Part shown: piece by piece, positions 52,518 through 60,114 of the stretch
How positions within the stretch are numbered: position 1 is the stretch's first letter
Layout of the letters: every line of letters begins with the position of its first letter
Assembly: GCA_038134285.1 (NCBI GenBank)
Contig: JAYPUW010000009.1
Span: 17,370-81,369 of the forward strand
DNA from: UBA3478 sp038134285
GTDB taxonomy: Bacteria > Bacteroidota > Bacteroidia > Flavobacteriales > Flavobacteriaceae
DNA length: 64,000 bases
Direction of reading: 5' to 3'
Position numbers and translations under genes: made by a program
Notes under the pieces: generated by a model
The model's database searches: none
Told to the model about the DNA's origin: nothing
What the model saw: only the letters and a program-made list of their open reading frames with translations

Positions 52518-53534
52518 ATGAAAACACGTCTAATGACTTATTTATTGGCAATCGCCGCCGCTGCTTTTAGCTTGCAGAGTTGTCAACAAGCGCCGAAACA
52601 AGCTACTGAAAGTGCTGCTGATGAGCTCGGAGTAAATATCGGGGTGCAAACCTATTCGTTTAGGACTATGGACGATCAAAGCCCCCTCACCATTTTAGAA
52701 TACATTAAAGAAACCGGAATCAAAAACGTAGAGCTTATGGGCAATCATGCCGAGCCATACGCCGGAGCACCTTCTAGCCCCATTGACGACCCTGCAAAAC
52801 GTAGCATTTTATTCAAGCAATGGCGTAATCAAGAGCTTACTGATGAAGAAAAAGTTGAGGCTGAAGCCTTATCGGTTGAAGTGGCTGCCTATCGTGAAGC
52901 AGTAACCGAGTGGAGAAACAATTTAGACTTCGGAAAGTACGAAGAGCTTCGCAAGCTATACAATGATGCAGGTATTTCCATTTATGCATTCAAACCTAAC
53001 ACCTTCGGAAAAGACAATACCGACGACGATATTCGCTATGGAATGCGTGCAGCAAAAGCCCTTGGCGCATCACATATTACTCTTGAACACCCTGAGGACG
53101 ATGCACATACAGCACGATTAGCAAGACTTGCAGAAGAGGAGGGGGTACTTGTAGGGTATCATGGACACGAACAGCAAACTCCAACTCTATGGGACACTGC
53201 TATTGCTCAATCAGATGCCAACCGCATGAACTTAGATTTCGGCCACTACATAGCTGCGGAAAACGAGAATCCATTGAGCATTATCACTGATAAAGGCGAT
53301 AAAATCGTGAGCATGCACCTTAAAGATCGCCAAAAACGCAGTAATGGTGGAGGTAATCTTATGTGGGGAACCGGAGACACCCCGATAAAAGAAGTGCTTC
53401 AATTGATTAAAGCCGAAGGATTGAAGTTCCCAGTCACCATTGAGCTGGAGTACGAAATTCCTGAAGGTAGCGACGCGGTTCAAGAGGTAAAACGTAGTTT
53501 TGAATACGTTAAAACAAGCCTTTCAGAGTTTTAA
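52518..53534 (+). CDS. Exported sugar isomerase/epimerase-like TIM barrel lipoprotein
   Basis: A 338-residue xylose-isomerase-like TIM barrel (AP endonuclease 2 family) with a lipoprotein signal (LQSC, Cys22), so it works in the periplasm or at the outer membrane. The metal site is made of HITLEHPED, VGYHGHEQ, MNLDFGHY, MHLKDR and TIELEYE. ATG at 52518 was chosen because it gives the signal peptide. Despite the family name, a sugar phosphate is not a likely substrate outside the cytosol; related exported proteins take part in 3-keto-glycoside chemistry. A weak -7-like TAACTTTTG lies 25 nt upstream. Confidence 0.87.
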   Translation: MKTRLMTYLLAIAAAAFSLQSCQQAPKQATESAADELGVNIGVQTYSFRTMDDQSPLTILEYIKETGIKNVELMGNHAEPYAGAPSSPIDDPAKRSILFKQWRNQELTDEEKVEAEALSVEVAAYREAVTEWRNNLDFGKYEELRKLYNDAGISIYAFKPNTFGKDNTDDDIRYGMRAAKALGASHITLEHPEDDAHTARLARLAEEEGVLVGYHGHEQQTPTLWDTAIAQSDANRMNLDFGHYIAAENENPLSIITDKGDKIVSMHLKDRQKRSNGGGNLMWGTGDTPIKEVLQLIKAEGLKFPVTIELEYEIPEGSDAVQEVKRSFEYVKTSLSEF

Positions 53535-53638
53535 CTAATTGTTACTTTACTCTGTAATTCCATTAAAATAGTATTTAAATCAAAAAAAAAATTAGGAAGA
53601 TTACTTTTTTGTTTAATTTAGGCATTCAAACCATTGTC

Positions 53639-54106
53639 ATGAAAAAAATATTTTTGGTATTATGCGGTGTTTTAGCCCTTACAGGTTGTAAGGATTACGA
53701 TGCCCAATTTGATGAATTAAATTTCGAACTTGCCGCTTTAGAAGCAGATAATAATGCATTAGCTGCTCAATTGGTTGCAATGCAGGCACAAAGTGCTATC
53801 ATAGCTCAACAAACTGGTGCTGTTTTAGGTCAATTTTCAGTGGCTATTTCAGGTATTATTGCAGCATTACAGGATTTGGGAGCAGCAAGTGCCGCTACTA
53901 TAGCTTTGGTTCAAGGGGTAATAGCCCAAATGTCAGCGTTAACTGCTTTGGTAACTGCTAATGCAGATAATTTGACCGCCATCGAGGATCAAATCGCCGA
54001 TGCTCTAGCTGCTATTCAAGCACAGTTAGACATTATCAATGAAAATGTGCTACATCACTCAGGTGGAGGACATCACTCAGGTGGAGGACACTCTTCTGGA
54101 GGATAG
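53639..54106 (+). CDS. Coiled-coil lipoprotein with His/Gly repeat tail, unknown function
   Basis: A 155-residue protein I do not recognise. It has a lipoprotein signal (lipobox LTGC, Cys17), then an Ala/Gln-rich helical region (about 20-135) with heptad-like spacing and many Ala. It ends in HHSGGGHHSGGGHSSGG, encoded by an 18-bp tandem repeat. The helix may form a long coiled coil, and the tail could bind metal. It has its own terminator, which abuts the next gene, yjbH-like; a link to polysaccharide export is possible but is only positional. Confidence 0.75.
   Translation: MKKIFLVLCGVLALTGCKDYDAQFDELNFELAALEADNNALAAQLVAMQAQSAIIAQQTGAVLGQFSVAISGIIAALQDLGAASAATIALVQGVIAQMSALTALVTANADNLTAIEDQIADALAAIQAQLDIINENVLHHSGGGHHSGGGHSSGG
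54053..54103 (+). repeat. 18-bp tandem repeat (two and a half copies)
   Basis: The unit CATCACTCAGGTGGAGGA occurs at 54053-54070 and 54071-54088 without change, followed by a 15-base variant copy (CACTCTTCTGGAGGA). It codes for the His-His-Ser-Gly-Gly-Gly tail of the lipoprotein. Confidence 0.9.
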
Positions 54107-54130
54107 TTGAACTATTTAACTTTTAATTTA

Positions 54131-54159
54131 AGGCTATCTTTTGGATAGCCTTTTTTTTT
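54131..54159 (+). terminator. Rho-independent terminator abutting the yjbH-like start
   Basis: The eight-base stem AGGCTATC / GATAGCCT with a five-base loop is followed by nine T. The T-run ends two bases before the ATG of the yjbH-like gene at 54162, so the hairpin occupies that gene's ribosome-binding region. Confidence 0.85.
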
Positions 54160-54161
54160 AT

Positions 54162-54899
54162 ATGCGCAAATATTTAATTGGATTTGTTTTAGGTATTACT
54201 CTTAGTTCCTTTAGTCAGTCTTCTACCGGTACTAGAGGGCTTGTAAAAGTCCCGACAGCGCGCATGTTCGAAGATGGTACTTTATCTATCGGTGCCGCTT
54301 TTATTCCTCCTGGATATCATAAAAGAACCTTTGGTTTAAAACAAGGTGAACTAGTTCCAAATGCAGGATTAAACACCTTCGTTACCGTGAATCTATTTCC
54401 ATTTATGGAGGTGATGTTCAGGTACACGCATGAGGCAAACCTAGTGGTAAGACCTTATACCGAGTATTTTCCAGACAGGATGTTCTCTGCCAGGTTCAAA
54501 GTCCTAGATGAATCTGAAAAAAAGCCAGCAATCGTCATAGGACTGCAAGATGTTACAGCGGCATTTGATGCTAGCTGTGTAGGATGCTCAAATTTTTCCA
54601 GTACCTATGTGGTAGCATCCAAGCAATTTTATTTTAAAGAGATAAAAATAGACGCATCCATAGGTTATGGTGGGGGACTGGGTAATTTAAAAGTCAAAGA
54701 GTTTGATGGCTTTTTTGGAGGTGTACAAATATCCCCAACTAATTTTTACGATGCACAAATCTTAGTGGATTATGATGCTACTTATTTAAATATTGGTGTT
54801 CAAAAACAATTGTTTAATCGGATTCAAACAATGGTGAGCTACTACCCTAACCTTCAGAAAATAGGTTGGGTCCTAGCGTATCGCCAAAATATGTTCTAG
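54162..54899 (+). CDS. YjbH/GfcD-like outer-membrane protein, N-terminal barrel
   Basis: A 245-residue exported protein (signal about 1-19, ending SSFSQ). The sequence TGTRGLVKVPTARMFEDGTLSIG is the start of YjbH/GfcD exopolysaccharide proteins and is followed by alternating beta strands ending RIQTMVSYYPN and an aromatic-type C-terminus (YRQNMF). The family protein is about 700 residues; only the N-terminal barrel is here, the rest being in the next gene. The start at 54162 is used because the open frame upstream lies in the terminator stem. Confidence 0.85.
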   Translation: MRKYLIGFVLGITLSSFSQSSTGTRGLVKVPTARMFEDGTLSIGAAFIPPGYHKRTFGLKQGELVPNAGLNTFVTVNLFPFMEVMFRYTHEANLVVRPYTEYFPDRMFSARFKVLDESEKKPAIVIGLQDVTAAFDASCVGCSNFSSTYVVASKQFYFKEIKIDASIGYGGGLGNLKVKEFDGFFGGVQISPTNFYDAQILVDYDATYLNIGVQKQLFNRIQTMVSYYPNLQKIGWVLAYRQNMF

Positions 54900-54900
54900 A

Positions 54901-56124
54901 ATGAGAAATATTGTTTATGTCATATTTAGTTTTTTCTGTGCTGTTGCAACAGCCCAATGCAATCTTCTATCCGAATTACAGTCTGAAGGTTTTGAAAACC
55001 TATTATTGATAGAAAATAATGAAGAGTTAGAATTACATTATGAAAATAGAAGATACCGTTTTGAAGGGATAGCGCTGCGGCGAGTTCTAGAGTCAATTGC
55101 AGAATTAGATTGCCTGGCCGAAAAAATCACTTTAATTATATACAATAAGGGCCTCCCTATAACTGAAATTACAACCAAAAAGAGTTTAATTAATGAGCTT
55201 ATTTCAGGCAGCATATCGGCTACAGTATTTAATTCTCAATCTCATTTTGTATTTACAACTCGCAAAAAGCCTAAACAAAAAGAAACGCAGAGTTCCTATC
55301 TAAAAACAGATTTAGCCGTTGCTGCACGCACAGACTATTTATTGGGTAATTTTGACAACCCGATTCGTTGGACCCCCACCCTCCTGCCTAGCATTCAAAC
55401 TACCCTAGCAAAAGGAACACAGATCAATGCTACCTATGGTGTGGTGCTTTTTGATGATCTGTATTTCTGGGAAAAATCGAGATGGCGCTACGCATTTGCC
55501 TCTCATAATGGACGTCTTCCAGGTACTATATTTACCAGATTAAGTGCTGGTTTTTTTGAGCTCACTCAATTTGGCATTGAAGGTCACGCCACTAAATTTT
55601 TTCTAGAAGATAAATTCCGGCTTGATTTAAACCTATCCTTGACCGAAAATAGGTTCCTAGATACTCCTCCCGGAAGAAAAGCAATTGATAAAAATCATTT
55701 GAGTTATGGAGTAAAAGCAACTTATCGCTATGCTCCATGGACCACAGACTTAAGTATCCATTACGGAAGGTATATTTTTGACGATACTGGATATACAATC
55801 CTTTTGCAACGTCAGTTTAATGAGGTTTTTATTGGTTTTTTTATGCGTGAAGTTGACCGTCAAATTGTAGGATCCTTTGGAACGCTATACGATAAGAACT
55901 ATGGTTTTCAATTTACTGCACCCATAGGAATCAAAAAACATCTAAAACCCTCCTATTTAAGGGTAAAAACAGACGAACAATTCTTCTTGGAATATAACTA
56001 TACAGGCGGTGTGGATATAGGAGCGCGAATCTATGCCCCTGGGACTGTGATTCATGAACTTGAAGAATACTACCCTTCTACCTTAAAAAAAGCTTTAGAA
56101 AACTATACTAAGACAGGGAAATGA
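54901..56124 (+). CDS. YjbH/GfcD-like protein, beta-grasp and C-terminal barrel part
   Basis: A 407-residue exported protein with its own signal (about 1-18, ending ATAQC). Residues about 22-110 (LQSEGFENLLLIENNEELE, then RRVLESIAELDCL) look like the central domains of YjbH/GfcD. Residues about 135-395 form a strand-rich barrel (HYGRYIFDDTGYTILLQRQF, YDKNYGFQFTAPIG) that corresponds to the C-terminal barrel. It starts one base after the preceding stop, in another frame. Its 3' end overlaps the convergent rfbD by 17 nt. Confidence 0.7.
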   Translation: MRNIVYVIFSFFCAVATAQCNLLSELQSEGFENLLLIENNEELELHYENRRYRFEGIALRRVLESIAELDCLAEKITLIIYNKGLPITEITTKKSLINELISGSISATVFNSQSHFVFTTRKKPKQKETQSSYLKTDLAVAARTDYLLGNFDNPIRWTPTLLPSIQTTLAKGTQINATYGVVLFDDLYFWEKSRWRYAFASHNGRLPGTIFTRLSAGFFELTQFGIEGHATKFFLEDKFRLDLNLSLTENRFLDTPPGRKAIDKNHLSYGVKATYRYAPWTTDLSIHYGRYIFDDTGYTILLQRQFNEVFIGFFMREVDRQIVGSFGTLYDKNYGFQFTAPIGIKKHLKPSYLRVKTDEQFFLEYNYTGGVDIGARIYAPGTVIHELEEYYPSTLKKALENYTKTGK

Positions 56125-56959
56125 CTTCTTTAAGGGCTTCTTCCCAGGGACGCATTTGAATTCCATAGCAGTCTTCAAGTTTTTGGGTAGATAGGACCGA
56201 ATAGTGGGGTCTTTTGGCCTTTGTTATAAAAGCCTCAGAACTTACAGGGTTTATAGAATGAGTGGAATGTAAAAAATCCCTTATAGCTATTGCGAATTCA
56301 TACCAGGTGGCCAATCCAAAGTTGCTTACATGAAAAAGCTCTGGTCTTGTAATTTCATTATTTTTTTCAGCCATCTTTAATAGGACTCTTGCTAGATCTA
56401 GGGCTGAGGTCGGAACGCCAATTTGATCGTTTACTATGTTTAAAATTGACTGCTCTTCAATCCTTTGTCGTATGGTTTTATAAAAGTTTTTACCGAAAGG
56501 AGAATAAAGCCAAGAGGTGCGAATCACAATGCTAGGCAAATCGGATTTCAATACCACATTTTCTCCTTCTAATTTGGTTTTACCATATACGGTTTGGGGA
56601 TTGGTGAGGTCTGTTTCTATATATGGATTTTTGGATATTCCATCAAAAACATAGTCGGTAGAAAGGTGGATTAGGAGGATCTTATGTCTTTTGCAAATAT
56701 TAACCAAAACGTGAATGGCCTTTACATTTAAAGCTTCAGCCATTAACTCATCCTCTTCAGCTGCATCCACTGCTGTGTAGGCCGAACAATTTATCAATAC
56801 CTCAGGGCCAAATTCATTTAAAGTAGTTTCTACAGAAAGGGTATCGGTAATATCCAGATCTTCCTTTCCAATAAATTGAATGTAATGATTATAGTCATTG
56901 CCAACAAAAGCAATAGATTGAGCCAATTGTCCAGATTTACCGATAACAGTAATTCGCAT
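56108..56959 (-). CDS. rfbD: dTDP-4-dehydrorhamnose reductase
   Basis: A 283-residue RmlD-type reductase: ITVIGKSGQLAQSI binds NAD(P)H, LINCSAYTAVDAAE and HLSTDYVFDG are family motifs, and YGKTKLEGE is the active-site YxxxK. It makes dTDP-L-rhamnose, the last step of the pathway. It is the final gene of the minus-strand rfb set and starts at the last base of rfbC. Confidence 0.95.
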   Translation of the reverse strand: MRITVIGKSGQLAQSIAFVGNDYNHYIQFIGKEDLDITDTLSVETTLNEFGPEVLINCSAYTAVDAAEEDELMAEALNVKAIHVLVNICKRHKILLIHLSTDYVFDGISKNPYIETDLTNPQTVYGKTKLEGENVVLKSDLPSIVIRTSWLYSPFGKNFYKTIRQRIEEQSILNIVNDQIGVPTSALDLARVLLKMAEKNNEITRPELFHVSNFGLATWYEFAIAIRDFLHSTHSINPVSSEAFITKAKRPHYSVLSTQKLEDCYGIQMRPWEEALKEVISLS

Positions 56960-57489
56960 TAAAATGGAGATTTAATGTCTCGAAAGCTTGGTTGCTTTAA
57001 ATCCTTTTCAGATAATTTTCTTTCAGCTAAAGGAATACTCCAATTGATCCCCAGATCGTCGTAAAAAATACCTTTATCAGCCTCTTTATTATAGTATAAA
57101 TCCACTTTATAAAGAACTGTGGCTTCCTTAGAAAGCACGGCATATCCATGAGCAAAACCCTTTGGAATTAATACCTGTTGTTTTTCAGTAGCAGAAATTC
57201 TCTTGGTAAAAACCTTGCCAAAGGTTTTAGATTCGACTCTTAAATCCACTGCAACATCTAAAATACTCCCATTAATCACTCTAATTAATTTGGTTTGAGC
57301 AAATGGAGGATCCTGATAATGCAATCCGCGAATCACCCCATAGGTAGAACTAACCTCATTATCCTGAATGAAATGGATTTCCTCCATTATATTGGCTTTA
57401 AAACTCTCTATAAAATACCCTCTGGAATCTTTATGAATAGTTGGCTCGAAAACGAATAATCCTTCAAATCTGGTGTTTATACGCTTCAT
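56959..57489 (-). CDS. rfbC: dTDP-4-dehydrorhamnose 3,5-epimerase
   Basis: A 176-residue RmlC cupin epimerase: FEPTIHKDSRGYFIESF, GVIRGLHYQDPPFAQTKLI with the active-site His, VDLRVESKTFGK and PKGFAHGYAVLS. It performs the third step of dTDP-L-rhamnose synthesis. It overlaps rfbA by four bases and rfbD by one. Confidence 0.96.
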   Translation of the reverse strand: MKRINTRFEGLFVFEPTIHKDSRGYFIESFKANIMEEIHFIQDNEVSSTYGVIRGLHYQDPPFAQTKLIRVINGSILDVAVDLRVESKTFGKVFTKRISATEKQQVLIPKGFAHGYAVLSKEATVLYKVDLYYNKEADKGIFYDDLGINWSIPLAERKLSEKDLKQPSFRDIKSPF

Positions 57490-58310
57490 TGAATTAGATT
57501 TTTAAGGTAAGTCCCATAGTCATTATGCTCAAAAAAAGCAGCGCGTTTTTGTAATCCTGCTTTAGATAGGAGCCCTGCCTGAAATGCAGCTTCTTCAATA
57601 CAACCAATTTTAAAACCCTGACGGTCTTCTAAAGCCCTAACATAATCTGTTGCCTGATAGAGAGAGTTTATTGTCCCTGTATCAAACCAGGCATACCCTC
57701 TGCCCAATTGCTCACATACCAATTGGTCACTTTTCAAATAATAGGCATTCACATCTGTTATTTCTAGCTCTCCACGTGGTGAAGGTCGGATAGAGTTTGC
57801 TACAGAGACAATTGTATTTGGATAAACGTAGAGCCCTGTAACTGCTAAATTTGATTTCGGGTGCTTAGGTTTCTCTTCAATCGAGAGAATATTTCCTGAA
57901 GCATCCTTTTCAATAACACCATATCGCTTTGAATCCTTTACCTCGTATGCAAATAACGTTGCTTTATCCGCAGCACGGTCAATCGCGCTTTTTAAAAGCT
58001 CAGTCAACTGACTTCCGTAAAAAATATTGTCCCCTAAGATCAATGCACATGCATCCCTTCCAATAAATTTCTCAGCTAGGATAAAGGCCTGGGCAATACC
58101 TTCGGGCTGGGGCTGTTCAATATAGGTGAATTTAGCCCCTAGTTGAGATCCACGGCCTAAAAGATTCTCAAATCCAGGTAAATGATCAGGTGTAGAAATA
58201 ATCGCGATTTCAGATATCCCAGCTCTCAATAGTACCGATAGGGGATAATAAATCATCGGCACATCATTTACGGGTAGCAACTGCTTGGACACCCCTAATG
58301 TTATCGGATA
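57486..58310 (-). CDS. rfbA: Glucose-1-phosphate thymidylyltransferase, 5' end lost in gap
   Basis: 275 codons including the stop are present, from YPITLGVSKQLLPVND to the C-terminus. The family start with the GGxGTRL nucleotide-binding loop (about 14-16 residues) is missing because it falls in the N run at 58311-58410. Other motifs are intact: YYPLSVLLRAGI, LGDNIFYG, EEKPKHPKSN, RGYAWFDTGT. It makes dTDP-glucose, the entry to the rhamnose pathway. Confidence 0.93.
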   Translation of the reverse strand, partial: YPITLGVSKQLLPVNDVPMIYYPLSVLLRAGISEIAIISTPDHLPGFENLLGRGSQLGAKFTYIEQPQPEGIAQAFILAEKFIGRDACALILGDNIFYGSQLTELLKSAIDRAADKATLFAYEVKDSKRYGVIEKDASGNILSIEEKPKHPKSNLAVTGLYVYPNTIVSVANSIRPSPRGELEITDVNAYYLKSDQLVCEQLGRGYAWFDTGTINSLYQATDYVRALEDRQGFKIGCIEEAAFQAGLLSKAGLQKRAAFFEHNDYGTYLKNLIQ

Positions 58311-58410
58311 NNNNNNNNNNNNNNNNNNNNNNNNNNNNNNNNNNNNNNNNNNNNNNNNNNNNNNNNNNNNNNNNNNNNNNNNNNNNNNNNNNNNNNNNNN
58401 NNNNNNNNNN
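58311..58410. other. Assembly gap (100 N)
   Basis: A run of exactly 100 N, which looks like a standard placeholder of unknown size. It joins the 5' part of rfbB to the 3' part of rfbA and keeps an open frame only by chance. From family lengths, roughly 0.5 kb of coding sequence should be missing: about 150 residues of RfbB and about 15 of RfbA. Confidence 0.98.
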
Positions 58411-58997
58411 GGAATAAGTTTCTCGTCGTGCTGAAAAGGCCCATAGTTATTCGAACAGTTCGATATCACCACCGGAAGGCTATAGGTATGGTGATAAGCC
58501 CTTACAAAATGATCAGAACTGGCCTTAGAAGCCGAATAGGGCGAACGCGGATCGTATGCTGTAGTTTCAGAAAAGCTACCCGTTTCTCCTAACGCTCCAA
58601 ACACCTCATCGGTTGAGATATGATAAAATATGTGATCAGCACCCCCCTTCCAATGCTTACGGGCAGCCTCTAATAGATTCAAAGTACCCATCACGTTGGT
58701 TTTGGCAAAAAGAAGTGGATCTTCTATCGAATTATCCACATGCGACTCTGCGGCCAAGTGAATGATATGAGTAAAGCCAATTCCTGTAAAAAGTTGATCG
58801 ATAAGCTCTGCATCGTTCAGATCGGCCCGTATGAAGTTGAAATGGTCAAAGGATTCTAAAGCGGCAATATTTTCATACTGAGCAGCATAGGATAAGCTGT
58901 CTAGGCAGTAGATTTCATAAGAGGGATAGGCTTTGCAAAAGTGATGGAGCACATGCGCCCCAATAAAGCCTGCCCCACCAGTGATCAGCAGTTTCAT
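58411..58997 (-). CDS. rfbB: dTDP-glucose 4,6-dehydratase, 3' end lost in gap
   Basis: The first 195 residues of RmlB: ITGGAGFIGAHVLHHF binds NAD, HLAAESHVDNSIEDP, YHISTDEVFG and the catalytic SPYSASKASSDH are present, then SNNYGPFQHDEKLI. Family proteins are about 350 residues, so the C-terminal 40 percent is missing in the N run. It directly follows the Wzz-type gene in the same operon. Confidence 0.94.
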
Positions 58998-60104
58998 TTA
59001 GGCCTCGCCCTTTTTGATGGATTGGAAAATTTCAGAGGCCGGTTCACGAATCAATACATATCCGGTTGAAAGTACAGCACCCAAAAAAGTCCAAATAATT
59101 ACAATTAGACTTCGCTTCGGGGCAGATCGCTGAAACGGTACTGTGACAGGTTCTATAATTGTAAATACCGGTGTATCTTTATTGACTTGCAGTTTCGCTT
59201 GTTCTACTTGAGAAGCCAATTGCTCTAATACAGACGAAGCAATATTGAGCTCACGCTCCAGCCTATCTAAGCGATTCTGATAAAGTGAGCTCGAGATATT
59301 TAAGTTCTGGTCTTTAAAAATAGCAATAGAGTCTTGTAGTGCCTCATAAGAGATTTTATTCTCCTGATACTGCTTAGTGGTATAATTCAACACTTCACGT
59401 GCCGATTGATTTTTAAAGTTTATGATACGCTGTTGTAAAAGCTCCTTTGCACTCTCTGCCACCTGTGCCGCAACGAATTTATCTTCGTCAGAAAATGATA
59501 GGGTTATAAATCCTTCCTTTTCATTTAATGAAAGTATCAATTTTGAGTTCAAATTCTCAAAAAGCCTTTTGTCATCCGCATTGATTTGATATACCCCCCC
59601 TTTTTGAACATCTCCTCCTATGGCAGATCCTTTTAGAGTAGACAAGATCAGGCCCGGTAGTCCAATCGTATATTTTTTAAATACTCCAAGTAATGAGCCG
59701 CCTAAATTATCGTCAAGATATTCTCTTAATGAGATCGCTGAATCCGTCTTTTCAATCGAGGTGTTTAAAAGCTCTAGTTTATAAGGTATGGAAGAAACAA
59801 TCTGTGGGTAAAGTGTTGGAGGAATATCCGATCCACCAATCATTCCTCCAAGGTTTATTCCAGCCAAAGAAGCCAATCCTGACAAACTCGAGGAGGGTTT
59901 AGAGTCACCTCCTGTTTGCGGAATAAATGTTACTCTAGAAGTGTAGGTATTTGGTGTTGTTAACGCAACAATTACACCTATTACAACTGTTATGGAAGAT
60001 ACTTTGATAATTAACCACCGACTTTTAAAAACTTGACTGAGTAAGGAAATAAGATCAATTGAATCATCTTCGAAAACCTGAGGTTTATTTTCGAGCTCTT
60101 TCAT
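58998..60104 (-). CDS. Wzz-type polysaccharide chain-length / co-polymerase protein
   Basis: A 368-residue Wzz family protein with two membrane segments (about 30-49 and 333-353) around a periplasmic coiled-coil domain. SIDLISLLSQVFKSRWLIIK starts the N-terminal helix, and PVTVPFQRSAPKRSLIVIIW is the conserved Pro-rich end. It lacks a tyrosine kinase domain. It sets polymer length together with the SLBB export protein coded ten bases upstream. Confidence 0.9.
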   Translation of the reverse strand: MKELENKPQVFEDDSIDLISLLSQVFKSRWLIIKVSSITVVIGVIVALTTPNTYTSRVTFIPQTGGDSKPSSSLSGLASLAGINLGGMIGGSDIPPTLYPQIVSSIPYKLELLNTSIEKTDSAISLREYLDDNLGGSLLGVFKKYTIGLPGLILSTLKGSAIGGDVQKGGVYQINADDKRLFENLNSKLILSLNEKEGFITLSFSDEDKFVAAQVAESAKELLQQRIINFKNQSAREVLNYTTKQYQENKISYEALQDSIAIFKDQNLNISSSLYQNRLDRLERELNIASSVLEQLASQVEQAKLQVNKDTPVFTIIEPVTVPFQRSAPKRSLIVIIWTFLGAVLSTGYVLIREPASEIFQSIKKGEA

Positions 60105-60114
60105 AATTTCATAA

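Noticed and set aside
54901..56124. A frameshift joining both yjbH-like genes into one
   Set aside because: The second gene has its own ATG and a clear signal peptide, so a simple sequencing frameshift is less likely than a true split.
57486..58997. A 503-residue rfbB-rfbA fusion protein
   Set aside because: The fusion spans 100 N and joins two truncated family proteins; it is an assembly artefact.
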